DNA from: Bacteroidales bacterium UBA2716
GTDB lineage: Bacteria; Bacteroidota; Bacteroidia; Bacteroidales; UBA932
Length of the DNA: 23,339 nucleotides
Assembly (NCBI GenBank): GCA_002354005.1
Contig: DEKS01000001.1
Span: forward strand, 1 to 23,339
Direction of reading: 5' to 3'
Under the pieces are notes generated by a model that was not told where the DNA came from, ran no database searches, and worked only from the letters and a program-made list of their open reading frames with translations. The translations under genes and the position numbers were made by a program. The stretch's first letter is position 1. Every line of letters begins with the position of its first letter. Below, in pieces: positions 17,203 through 23,339 of this stretch.

Positions 17203-18002
17203 TGGGCAGGGACTTTAAGGGGATCCAGCGTGAGGTAGAGGTTTACGGTGCTGCCCAGCGGTTTTTCTTCGCCCTCCGCCTCCTGTTTGTACACAACGGC
17301 GTTCACGGAGTCTGCGTAGGTGCGGACGCCTTCGTCAAAACGGACACGCCCGGTGTTGAGATAGTGGCCATGCAGGGCATCTACGGCGGGGATATACTTC
17401 ATGCCAATCACGCGCGGCACCAGCGTAGCGTCATCGTCTTTGTTCACGCCCACTTTGAGGTCGATGGCAGAACCGCTCACAACCAGGTCTCCGGCATTTA
17501 CCGCCTTGCCCTCACAGTACTGACCCAGCACGGTGTTGGTGGCAATGTCCCGCACATAGCGCATGTTGCCCAGGTTGAGACCGCGGTTTTTAAGCTCTGT
17601 ACGAGCCTCTGTGATGGAGTAGCCGTACAGGTTGGGCATCACCACTTTGCGAGGCACTACGGAATTGATGGTAAGGAAGATGCTGCGGCCCTTTTTTACG
17701 GTGGAACCGGCCTTGGGCTGTTGCCTGTACACCACGCCGCCGGGCAGGCGGCGGACAAACACGGAGTCTACCACCTTTACGCTAACTTGACTCTGCGCGG
17801 CCAGGTTTTCTGCCTCCTGCATGCTCAGGCTGGTGAAGTCCGGCGCCGTAACGGTTTTGCCGTGGCGGGTGACCAAACGGAGCCCTACACTGGTGAGGAT
17901 GAGCAGAATAACCACAAATGCAACTGCACCGATGAGGTTTTTCAGCACCCACCGGTCTTTCTTCTCTACGGTATTTTTTTCTTCCGATTTTTTCTGGGCC
18001 AT
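17199..18002 (-). CDS. PASTA-domain inner-membrane protein
   Basis: A 267-residue protein with a short charged cytoplasmic N-terminus, one membrane segment (about 20-44, LIGAVAFVVILLILTSVGLRL) and a periplasmic part made of three PASTA repeats (about 47-113, 118-187 and 193-259). Each repeat has the typical entry VxxPxxxGxxxxxAxxxL, for example VVMPNLYGYSITEARTEL at 120-137. PASTA domains bind peptidoglycan fragments in other bacteria. Here there is no kinase or transpeptidase domain attached, so the role is unknown, perhaps cell-wall related. The gene overlaps rluD by four bases (ATGA), a pairing common in Bacteroidota. It is transcribed divergently from lnt across a 58-bp gap. A near-consensus -7 box (TATCTTCG, 18025-18032 on the minus strand) precedes it. 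Confidence 0.85.
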   Translation of the reverse strand: MAQKKSEEKNTVEKKDRWVLKNLIGAVAFVVILLILTSVGLRLVTRHGKTVTAPDFTSLSMQEAENLAAQSQVSVKVVDSVFVRRLPGGVVYRQQPKAGSTVKKGRSIFLTINSVVPRKVVMPNLYGYSITEARTELKNRGLNLGNMRYVRDIATNTVLGQYCEGKAVNAGDLVVSGSAIDLKVGVNKDDDATLVPRVIGMKYIPAVDALHGHYLNTGRVRFDEGVRTYADSVNAVVYKQEAEGEEKPLGSTVNLYLTLDPLKVPAQ

Positions 18003-18024
18003 ACGAAATTTCGCTTAATCCCCG

Positions 18025-18032
18025 CGAAGATA
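18025..18032 (-). promoter_or_regulatory. Weak -7 box for the PASTA-rluD pair
   Basis: The minus strand reads TATCTTCG, one mismatch from TAnnTTTG. A TTGG lies 22 bp upstream (in the segment just before lnt), close to the -33 distance. The site overlaps one arm of the small inverted repeat GAAGAT(8)ATCTTC at 18026-18045. Confidence 0.35.
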
Positions 18033-18046
18033 CAAAAAAATCTTCA

Positions 18047-18054
18047 TACCTTTG
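18047..18054 (+). promoter_or_regulatory. -7 box of lnt (TACCTTTG)
   Basis: A full match to TAnnTTTG, six bases before the lnt ATG at 18061. No clear -33 TTTG is seen 19-21 bp upstream. If used, the transcript would be leaderless or nearly so. Confidence 0.5.
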
Positions 18055-18060
18055 CCAAGT

Positions 18061-19656
18061 ATGCGAAACCGTACCGGCATATTTGCCAGCCTTGCCCTGG
18101 CGTTCACCGTGCTGATGAGCCTGCCATGGCTGGTGCCCCACTGTGGCTGGACAGCCCTTGTGGGCCTGCTTCCGCTGCTCATTCTGGAGCGGCTGGCCAC
18201 GGAATACAAAGTGAAGCACTTCTGGTGGTGGCACTACGGCTGCTTTGTCGCGTGGAACGCCGCCACCACCTGGTGGATTTGGAATGCCACCGCCGGCGGC
18301 GCCGTGTTTGCCATCCTGGCCAACGCCCTGCAAATGAGCGTCATTTTTGGCAGTTTCCGCTGGGTGAAGCGGCGGGTGGGTGGCATATTGCCGTATCTGT
18401 ACCTGGCCGCCGCCTGGATGGCCTGGGAGCGCTTTTACCTCACTTCCGCGGAAATTTCCTGGCCCTGGTTGGTGATGGGGAACGCGTTTGCCGAGAGCAC
18501 TTCGCTGGTGCAGTGGTACTCCGTGCTGGGCACCCTGGGCGGTTCGCTGTGGGTGTGGGCGTCCAACCTATCTCTCTTCGGCCTTATGGTGGCCCTGAGC
18601 GACGGCCGTATGGCCCGCTGGACCGGCAAGGCCCGCGTAATGGCCTTCGTGATGCCTGTTGTCGTCCTTTTCGGCCCCATGGTGTGGAGCGCCTGCCTCA
18701 AGTTTGAGGAGGAGGGGACGCCCCTGAAGGTCGTTATCGGCCAGCCCAATTATGACCCGTATGAGAAATTCGAGTCCCTTACGCAGGCGCAGCAGGATGC
18801 CCGTTTCCTGGGGCTGCTGGAAAAGGCCCAGTGGGACGATGAACCCACGCTGGTGCTTGCGCCGGAGACGTTTACATCGGCCCTGTACCTGGACAGGGTG
18901 CGGGAGCATGAGACCATGCAGCGCTTCCAGGCGTTTTTGCAGCGACATCCCAAGGATGCAGTTATTTTTGGCGCCAGCACCTATGAACAGGTGATTGCCC
19001 GGACAGCGCCCCATGCCTGTGCCTATGATATGGGCCCTGTGGTCGGCGGCAAAAAACTGTGGATTCTGGCGCACAATTCGGCCCTGAGCACAGATGGGAG
19101 CGGTGCATACAGCATTTACCACAAATCCAAACTGGTGGTGGGGACGGAGCTCACGCCCTACCCCAAGGTGTTTATCCCACTGGAAAACTGGCTGGGCGGT
19201 GGGCTCATGGCTAAAGACGTAGGCCAGAAGGAGATCGCCTGCCTGCATGCCTGCGGCGTGCCCGTGGGAACGGCGGTGTGCTATGAGTCCGTGTACGGGG
19301 AGTTCTGCACCGGCTATGTGCGAAAAGGTGCGCAGCTTTTGGCCGTCATTACCAACGATGCCTGGTGGGGCAATACGCCCGGGTACAAGCAGCACCTCAG
19401 TTACAGCCGGTTACGGGCCATTGAGACGCGCCGATGGGTGGCCCGCTGCGGCAATACGGGCGTAAGCGCCTTTATCGACCCTACCGGAAAAATAGTGGAT
19501 CGTACACCTTGGTGGGAGCCGGCCCTGCTGGAAGGGAAGGTGCAACTGCTGCAGGGGCAGACCTTCTTTGTGCGGTTCGGGGACATGGTGGGTCGGGTGG
19601 CCGTTTTCCTCTTCCTCCTTTTAGGCGCTGCGGCCCTCGTCCGTCCACGTAAATAA
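18061..19656 (+). CDS. lnt: Apolipoprotein N-acyltransferase Lnt
   Basis: The inner-membrane enzyme that adds the third acyl chain to lipoproteins, 531 residues. About six N-terminal hydrophobic segments (residues 8-212) are followed by a periplasmic nitrilase-like domain and a last membrane helix near the C-terminus (510-526). The Glu-Lys-Cys triad is visible: LAPETF (266-271, Glu269), YHKSKLV (353-359, Lys355) and VCYESVYG (406-413, Cys407). The motif ITNDAWWG (430-437) is also typical. I start at ATG 18061: the open frame extends to a TTG at 18052, but that codon lies inside the -7 box. The SusD-like, glycan-binding and GH32 lipoproteins of this window would be substrates of this general pathway. 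The gene is convergent with rng, with a 15-bp gap. Confidence 0.95.
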   Translation: MRNRTGIFASLALAFTVLMSLPWLVPHCGWTALVGLLPLLILERLATEYKVKHFWWWHYGCFVAWNAATTWWIWNATAGGAVFAILANALQMSVIFGSFRWVKRRVGGILPYLYLAAAWMAWERFYLTSAEISWPWLVMGNAFAESTSLVQWYSVLGTLGGSLWVWASNLSLFGLMVALSDGRMARWTGKARVMAFVMPVVVLFGPMVWSACLKFEEEGTPLKVVIGQPNYDPYEKFESLTQAQQDARFLGLLEKAQWDDEPTLVLAPETFTSALYLDRVREHETMQRFQAFLQRHPKDAVIFGASTYEQVIARTAPHACAYDMGPVVGGKKLWILAHNSALSTDGSGAYSIYHKSKLVVGTELTPYPKVFIPLENWLGGGLMAKDVGQKEIACLHACGVPVGTAVCYESVYGEFCTGYVRKGAQLLAVITNDAWWGNTPGYKQHLSYSRLRAIETRRWVARCGNTGVSAFIDPTGKIVDRTPWWEPALLEGKVQLLQGQTFFVRFGDMVGRVAVFLFLLLGAAALVRPRK

Positions 19657-19688
19657 AAAAGAGAGAAACTCTTACTCGAGCTTCTCTC
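19655..19688 (-). terminator. Intrinsic terminator of rng (possibly bidirectional)
   Basis: GAGAGAAACTC (19661-19671) pairs with GAGCTTCTCTC (19678-19688) with one mismatch in 11 bp, around a six-base loop. In the rng direction the hairpin is followed by a run of six T, the standard intrinsic form. The rng stop codon TAA (19672-19674) lies in the loop, so the last codons of rng form one arm. It may also slow transcription coming from lnt, although no T-run follows on that side. Confidence 0.7.
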
Positions 19689-21237
19689 CTTTCTCATTGT
19701 ACATTTCATGTTGCAGGACGGAGAAATCCGTCACTTCTACCAGTTCTATCTTCGCTTTGTAGCGTTTGCGCCAGCGGGCGACGAAAGAATTGAAAATACC
19801 GCGTTTCAGATAAGCGCCCAGGATGGGGCTGGTCTTCAGCGTAATACTTCTGACACCTTTTTCGATGACATAGAAAGCGATTTTGCGTTCGATTTCCTCG
19901 TCAATGACAACACTGGAGTGGATTTTCCCGGTGCCGTGGCACACGGGACACTGCTCCATGGTGTTGATTTCCGTTACAGGGCGAATCCGCTGCCGGGTGA
20001 TTTGCATCAGCCCGAACTTGGTGAGCGGCAGCACATTGTGCTTGGCCCTGTCTGCTTCCATAAGCTCCTGCATCAGTTTGAACAGCGCATTCTTGTGCTC
20101 ATTGGTCTCCATGTCGATGAAGTCCACAATCACAATGCCGCCCATATCCCGCAGCCGCAGCTGACGGGCAATTTCTTCGGCCGCAATCTTGTTTACCTCA
20201 AAGGAGTTCTCCTCTTGGTCGGCCGTTTTGGTGCGGATGCCGCTGTTTACGTCGATGACATTCAGCGCTTCGGTGGTTTCGATTACCAGATAGGCGCCCT
20301 GCCGCATGGGCACTACTTTTCCGAAGGAGCCCTTGATTTGCCTAGTAACCTCAAAGTGGTCGTAGATGGGCTGTTTGCCTTCGTACAGGTGCACGATTTT
20401 CTCTTGTTCCGGAGAAATGAGCGAAACATACTTCCGGGCTTCTTCGGCCACGTGAGGGTCGTTGATCCAAATGTTGGAGAACGAGTCGTTGAGGAGGTCC
20501 CTCAGGACGGTAGTTGTTTTGCTATACTCCGTAAAGAGCAGCTGGACGGTCTTGTTCTTAGCAATCTTTTTCCAGGAGCTTTCCCATTTTTCAATGAGCG
20601 ATTCGGTTTCTCCCACCAGCGTAGCGGCGTTTTTGCCTTCTGCCGCGGTGCGGATGATGGCACCGTAATTCTTGGGGAGAATGCTCCTGACCAGTGTCTC
20701 CAGTCTACGTTTCTCTTCCTTCGAGCCAATCTTCTGGGAGATGGACACTTTTTCTGCGAAGGGGAGAAGTACGATGTTGCGTCCTGCTAATGAAATTTCC
20801 GCAGTCAGTCGCGATCCCTTTGTGGAAATGGGCTCCTTGACAATTTGCGCCACAATTAACTGGCCGGGTTTGAGGTACTCTTCTATGTGGCCTTCCTTGG
20901 GAAGGGGCGTGCCAATGGCAATGCGCGAATACAGGTCTTTGAGATTCGTGTTGCTGTTGGACTCCTTGACAAATTGGTCGAAGGCGTTGAAGTACAGTCC
21001 CAGGTCCAGATAATGGATGAAGGCTTCTTTTTTGTCGCCGATGTCCACAAAGGCAGCATTGAGATTGGGGAGAATCTTTTTCACCTTTCCCAGGTGAACG
21101 TCTCCCACGGTGAATTTGTTCCCAGTGCTGGACTCCGTGTTGTACTCTATCAGCCGGTGATTTTCCATCAGGGCGATATGTACCTCCGTTGAACTTACGT
21201 CAACAATCAGATCCTTGTCCGGTTTCTCTGACTCCAT
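19672..21237 (-). CDS. rng: Ribonuclease G/E family endoribonuclease
   Basis: A 521-residue RNase of the Rne/Rng family, which cuts single-stranded RNA in rRNA maturation and mRNA decay. I start at ATG 21237 (MESEKPDKDLIVDVSS); the frame extends 20 codons further, but that part crosses a leader hairpin. An S1-like domain lies at about 34-130 (VGDVHLGKVKKILPNLNAAF). The catalytic metal ligands are Asp329 in NVIDVNSG and Asp372 in VDFIDM. The zinc-link CPVCHGTG has Cys430 and Cys433, which in RNase E joins subunits. No long C-terminal degradosome scaffold is present, so it resembles RNase G in size. It lies downstream of HU and a tiny basic protein on the same strand. Confidence 0.94.
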   Translation of the reverse strand: MESEKPDKDLIVDVSSTEVHIALMENHRLIEYNTESSTGNKFTVGDVHLGKVKKILPNLNAAFVDIGDKKEAFIHYLDLGLYFNAFDQFVKESNSNTNLKDLYSRIAIGTPLPKEGHIEEYLKPGQLIVAQIVKEPISTKGSRLTAEISLAGRNIVLLPFAEKVSISQKIGSKEEKRRLETLVRSILPKNYGAIIRTAAEGKNAATLVGETESLIEKWESSWKKIAKNKTVQLLFTEYSKTTTVLRDLLNDSFSNIWINDPHVAEEARKYVSLISPEQEKIVHLYEGKQPIYDHFEVTRQIKGSFGKVVPMRQGAYLVIETTEALNVIDVNSGIRTKTADQEENSFEVNKIAAEEIARQLRLRDMGGIVIVDFIDMETNEHKNALFKLMQELMEADRAKHNVLPLTKFGLMQITRQRIRPVTEINTMEQCPVCHGTGKIHSSVVIDEEIERKIAFYVIEKGVRSITLKTSPILGAYLKRGIFNSFVARWRKRYKAKIELVEVTDFSVLQHEMYNEKGEKLE

Positions 21238-21263
21238 GTGGAAATGTTGGTTTTGGTAGGACA

Positions 21264-21291
21264 AGGGCTCGCGAATCCCTCCGCAAGCCCT
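21264..21291 (-). other. Hairpin in the leader of rng
   Basis: On the minus strand GGGCTTGCG and CGCGAGCCC pair over nine bases (one G-U), with a further A-U pair outside, around an eight-base loop GAGGGATT. It lies between the stop of the 29-residue gene and the rng ATG. No T-run follows, so it is not a standard terminator. A processing or autoregulatory element is possible. Confidence 0.5.
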
Positions 21292-21309
21292 GTTCAATTG
21301 GAAGAAGAC

Positions 21310-21399
21310 TTACTTCTTCTTGTGGCGGTTCTTGCGCAAACGCTTCTTACGCTTGTGCGTCGCCATCTTGTGTCTCTTATGCTTTTTACCGTTGGGCAT
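21310..21399 (-). CDS. 29-residue highly basic protein, AURKAIP1/COX24 (mS38-like) family
   Basis: A tiny complete frame, 29 codons plus TAA: it begins MPNGKKHKRHKMATHKRKKR and ends in RHKKK. Twenty of 29 residues are Lys, Arg or His. Short proteins of this kind with MPNGKK...HKRKKRLRKNRHKKK are encoded beside HU and RNase G in many Bacteroidota and are labelled AURKAIP1/COX24-domain proteins, related to the mitochondrial ribosomal protein mS38. A ribosomal or RNA-binding role is therefore likely, though not proven by sequence alone. It starts 20 bp after the HU stop and 72 bp before rng. It is easily missed because of its length. Confidence 0.8.
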   Translation of the reverse strand: MPNGKKHKRHKMATHKRKKRLRKNRHKKK

Positions 21400-21419
21400 A
21401 ATGAATGGTTGTTAATGGT

Positions 21420-21698
21420 TTATTTCTCTTTAACGGCGCTCACGAAGCTCTTGGCGGGCTTGAAGGCCGGGATGTCGTGTGCAGGGATGGTGATGGTGGT
21501 TTTGCGGGTGATGTTGCGGGCGGCCTTCTGGGCGCGGTGCTTGATGATAAAGCTGCCGAAACCACGGAGGTACACCGGATTGCCTGCTACCAGAGAACCC
21601 TTTACCACATTGGTGAATTCTTCAATAACTGCCAGAACTTGCGTCTTTTCCAGACCGGTAGTTTTGGCGACTTCGTTTACAATCTCTGCCTTAGTCAT
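21420..21698 (-). CDS. hup: HU-family DNA-binding protein
   Basis: A 92-residue histone-like protein that bends and packs DNA as a dimer. It begins MTKAEIVNEVAKTTGLEK, has the core motif LRGFGSF (44-50), a beta-arm region (about 53-75, RNITRKTTITIPA) and ends FKPAKSFVSAVKEK, all typical of HU. The arm carries RNITRKT in place of the common RNPxTG. It is transcribed from a strong consensus promoter with an A-rich leader and is followed by the small basic protein and rng, probably as one transcript. HU versus IHF cannot be fully told from sequence. Confidence 0.95.
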   Translation of the reverse strand: MTKAEIVNEVAKTTGLEKTQVLAVIEEFTNVVKGSLVAGNPVYLRGFGSFIIKHRAQKAARNITRKTTITIPAHDIPAFKPAKSFVSAVKEK

Positions 21699-21745
21699 AG
21701 TTTTTATAGTTTTATTAGTTTGGTTTTCACTACTGAAAATCAGCG

Positions 21746-21776
21746 CAAAATTAGGTTTTATTTTTTACAAATCAAA
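21746..21776 (-). promoter_or_regulatory. Strong promoter of the HU cluster
   Basis: On the minus strand TTTG (21773-21776) is followed 19 bp later by TAATTTTG (21746-21753), both full matches to the Bacteroides -33 and -7 elements with ideal spacing. The predicted start is near 21740, giving a leader of about 40 nt that is rich in A just before the HU ATG, as expected for well-translated Bacteroidota genes that lack Shine-Dalgarno sites. Confidence 0.75.
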
Positions 21777-21834
21777 ATATTAGCGCTAAAAATCTGCCAA
21801 ATGTCCGGATTGGCATGGAGATTGACCAATAAGG

Positions 21835-21858
21835 GACCGGGACCATTGTGCCCCGGTT
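21835..21858 (+). other. Hairpin just upstream of lon
   Basis: GACCGGG (21835-21841) pairs with CCCGGTT (21852-21858), seven pairs including one G-U, with a ten-base loop. It ends ten bases before the lon ATG. No matching -7 box was found between it and HU, so whether it is in the leader is not known. Confidence 0.35.
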
Positions 21859-21868
21859 GTATGACAAA

Positions 21869-23339
21869 ATGGCAGATGACATGAAAAATCTACAAGATAT
21901 GATGATGCCTTCCTCTGTGGAGGTGAATATTATGCCCGTGGTGGGGGAGGCGGCGTCCATGAAAGTGGATACGGCAGAATTGCCGCCGGTAATCCCCATC
22001 CTGGCCCTGCGGAATGCCGTGGTGTTTCCCGGAACCGTATTCCCGGTAACGGTGGGGCGCGAGAAATCCGTGAAGCTGGTGCAGGAAGTGGAATCCGGCA
22101 GCGGCTGGCTGGCGGCGTTCCCGCAGACGGACGTGTCGGTGGAAGACCCCCAGGAAGGGGACCTGAACCGTTTTGGCACCGTGTGCAAGCTCATCAAGAC
22201 GCTGGAAATGCCGGACGGTACCGTAACGGCCATCCTTCAAGGCGGCACGCTGGCCCAACTGCAGGAGGTGGTCACTTATGAGCCGTACATGGAAGGCCGC
22301 GTCCTCTACATGGAAGAGGATGTCCCGGCAGGTGCCGACGAACGCGAGCTCCGCGTCCTGGCGGATTCGCTGAAGGAGAAGGCGGCCCTCATCGTCAAAT
22401 CTTCGTCCTTCGCGCCCAAGGAAGCCATCGGCGCGCTGCGCAGCATCGAGAATTTCCATTTCCTGGTGAATTTCATCGCCACCACCATCGAGGTGGAGAA
22501 CTTCACCGAGCGCACGGCGCTGCTCTCCATCACGGACATCCACGAGCGCGGCCTGGCCCTTCTGAAGGTGCTGGACACCCAGACGCAGCTGCTGCAAATC
22601 AAGCAGGAGATTAACCAGAAGGTGAAAACGGACATTGACCAGCAGCAGCGGGAATATTACCTGAACAACCAGCTGCGCACCATCCAGGAGGAGCTTGGGA
22701 TGGACGAGGGCGAAGAGTTCGAGAAAATGCGCCGTCGGGCCGACGAGAAAAAGTGGTCAAAGGAAGTGCGTGCCATCTTCGACAAGGAAATGGCCCGCCT
22801 GGAGAAATACAACCCTACTTCGCCGGACTACAGCATCCAGTATGCGTACATCCAGTTCATGCTGGACCTGCCCTGGGGAGAGCTGTCGGACGACAACCTG
22901 GACCTGCAGCATGCGCAGGAGGTGCTGGACGAGGACCACTTTGGTCTGGACCAGGTGAAAGACCGTATCATCGAATACCTTGCGGTCCTCAAGCTCAAGG
23001 GCAACATGAAGTCGCCCATCCTGTGCCTGTGGGGCCCTCCCGGAGTAGGTAAAACCTCCCTTGGCAAGAGCATCGCTCGCGCGCTCGGGCGCAAATATAT
23101 AAGGATATCCCTGGGCGGCATGCACGACGAGGCCGAGATTCGCGGTCACCGCAAAACCTATGTGGGTGCCCTTCCGGGCCGTATCCTGAACGGCATCCAG
23201 CGCGCCGGCACCTCCAATCCGGTGATTGTCCTGGACGAGATTGACAAACTGTCGTCGGATTTCAAGGGAGACCCTTCCAGCGCCCTGCTGGAAGCCCTGG
23301 ACCCGGAGCAGAACACCACCTTCCACGACAATTACCTGG
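21869..23339 (+). CDS. lon: ATP-dependent protease Lon (5' part, cut by window end)
   Basis: The first 490 codons of Lon, a hexameric AAA+ protease that removes damaged and regulatory proteins. The start ATG at 21869 (MADDMKNLQDMMMP) is the most upstream ATG in frame after the stop at 21830; ATGs at 21881 and 21899 are alternatives. The N-terminal substrate-binding domain begins at IPILALRNAVVFPGTVFPVT (from residue 42) and extends to about 240. A coiled-coil linker follows (QQREYYLNNQLRTIQEELG). The AAA+ domain shows Walker A GPPGVGKT (389-396, Lys395) and Walker B VIVLDEID with Asp456 and Glu457. The frame is intact to the edge; the Ser-Lys protease domain lies outside. It is divergent from HU over 170 bp. 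Confidence 0.95.
   Translation, partial: MADDMKNLQDMMMPSSVEVNIMPVVGEAASMKVDTAELPPVIPILALRNAVVFPGTVFPVTVGREKSVKLVQEVESGSGWLAAFPQTDVSVEDPQEGDLNRFGTVCKLIKTLEMPDGTVTAILQGGTLAQLQEVVTYEPYMEGRVLYMEEDVPAGADERELRVLADSLKEKAALIVKSSSFAPKEAIGALRSIENFHFLVNFIATTIEVENFTERTALLSITDIHERGLALLKVLDTQTQLLQIKQEINQKVKTDIDQQQREYYLNNQLRTIQEELGMDEGEEFEKMRRRADEKKWSKEVRAIFDKEMARLEKYNPTSPDYSIQYAYIQFMLDLPWGELSDDNLDLQHAQEVLDEDHFGLDQVKDRIIEYLAVLKLKGNMKSPILCLWGPPGVGKTSLGKSIARALGRKYIRISLGGMHDEAEIRGHRKTYVGALPGRILNGIQRAGTSNPVIVLDEIDKLSSDFKGDPSSALLEALDPEQNTTFHDNYL

Noticed and set aside
21238..21297. 20-codon N-terminal extension of RNase G
   Set aside because: It would be encoded by the leader hairpin and lacks family similarity. 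MESEKPDKDLIVDV is the expected N-terminus.
1..23339. Mobile elements, CRISPR arrays, tRNA or rRNA genes, defence or biosynthetic clusters
   Set aside because: None found: no transposase or integrase motifs, no regularly spaced repeats, no tRNA-like or rRNA sequence, and all space is taken by metabolic and housekeeping genes.

Overview
The window looks like a chromosome segment of a Bacteroidota member, most likely a gut-type Bacteroidales with fairly high G+C. The evidence is a SusC/SusD pair, promoters of the Bacteroides type (TAnnTTTG near -7), no convincing Shine-Dalgarno sites, and a conserved housekeeping set (ruvC, PASTA protein-rluD, lnt, HU-small basic protein-rng, lon). I see no rRNA, tRNA, CRISPR array, phage gene or insertion sequence. 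No gene-free stretch exceeds 300 bases; the longest are 199 bp (12324-12522) and 170 bp (21699-21868).

Left part (1-12323, all minus strand): one tightly packed fructan polysaccharide utilization locus. In transcription order it holds a SusC-like porin, a SusD-like lipoprotein, a surface glycan-binding lipoprotein, a divergent GH32 lipoprotein, a periplasmic GH32 exo-type enzyme, an MFS sugar permease, a PfkB-family fructokinase, and the 5' part of a gene with a periplasmic sugar-binding domain. That last gene is cut by the window edge and is most likely the fructose-sensing hybrid two-component regulator. Order and content match the Bacteroides thetaiotaomicron levan/fructan locus (BT1763 down to BT1757, regulator BT1754). 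The inferred flow is: bind and cut fructan at the surface, import through SusCD, trim to fructose in the periplasm, import by MFS, phosphorylate, with periplasmic fructose sensed by the regulator. Upstream of susC there is a TATATTTG box without a -33 element, preceded by two copies of a GATGTTTCATT...GCAAC motif, a good candidate for the regulator's operator.

Middle part (12523-19656): divergently transcribed ruvC; a large outer-membrane beta-barrel protein with a carboxypeptidase-like N-terminal domain and Met/Gly-rich segments; then, on the minus strand, a PASTA-domain membrane protein overlapping rluD by ATGA; then lnt on the plus strand. Two inverted copies of a short dispersed repeat bracket rluD, and one of them is translated as part of its N-terminus.

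Right part (19672-23339): a minus-strand cluster of HU, a 29-residue very basic protein and RNase G/E, with a strong promoter before HU, a hairpin in the leader of rng and a terminator hairpin that contains the rng stop codon. The divergent lon gene runs off the right edge within its AAA+ domain.

No wholly new system is evident. The points most worth checking are the operator repeats, the repeat-derived N-terminus of RluD, the near-leaderless ruvC and lnt transcripts, the tiny basic protein and the RNA structures around rng.
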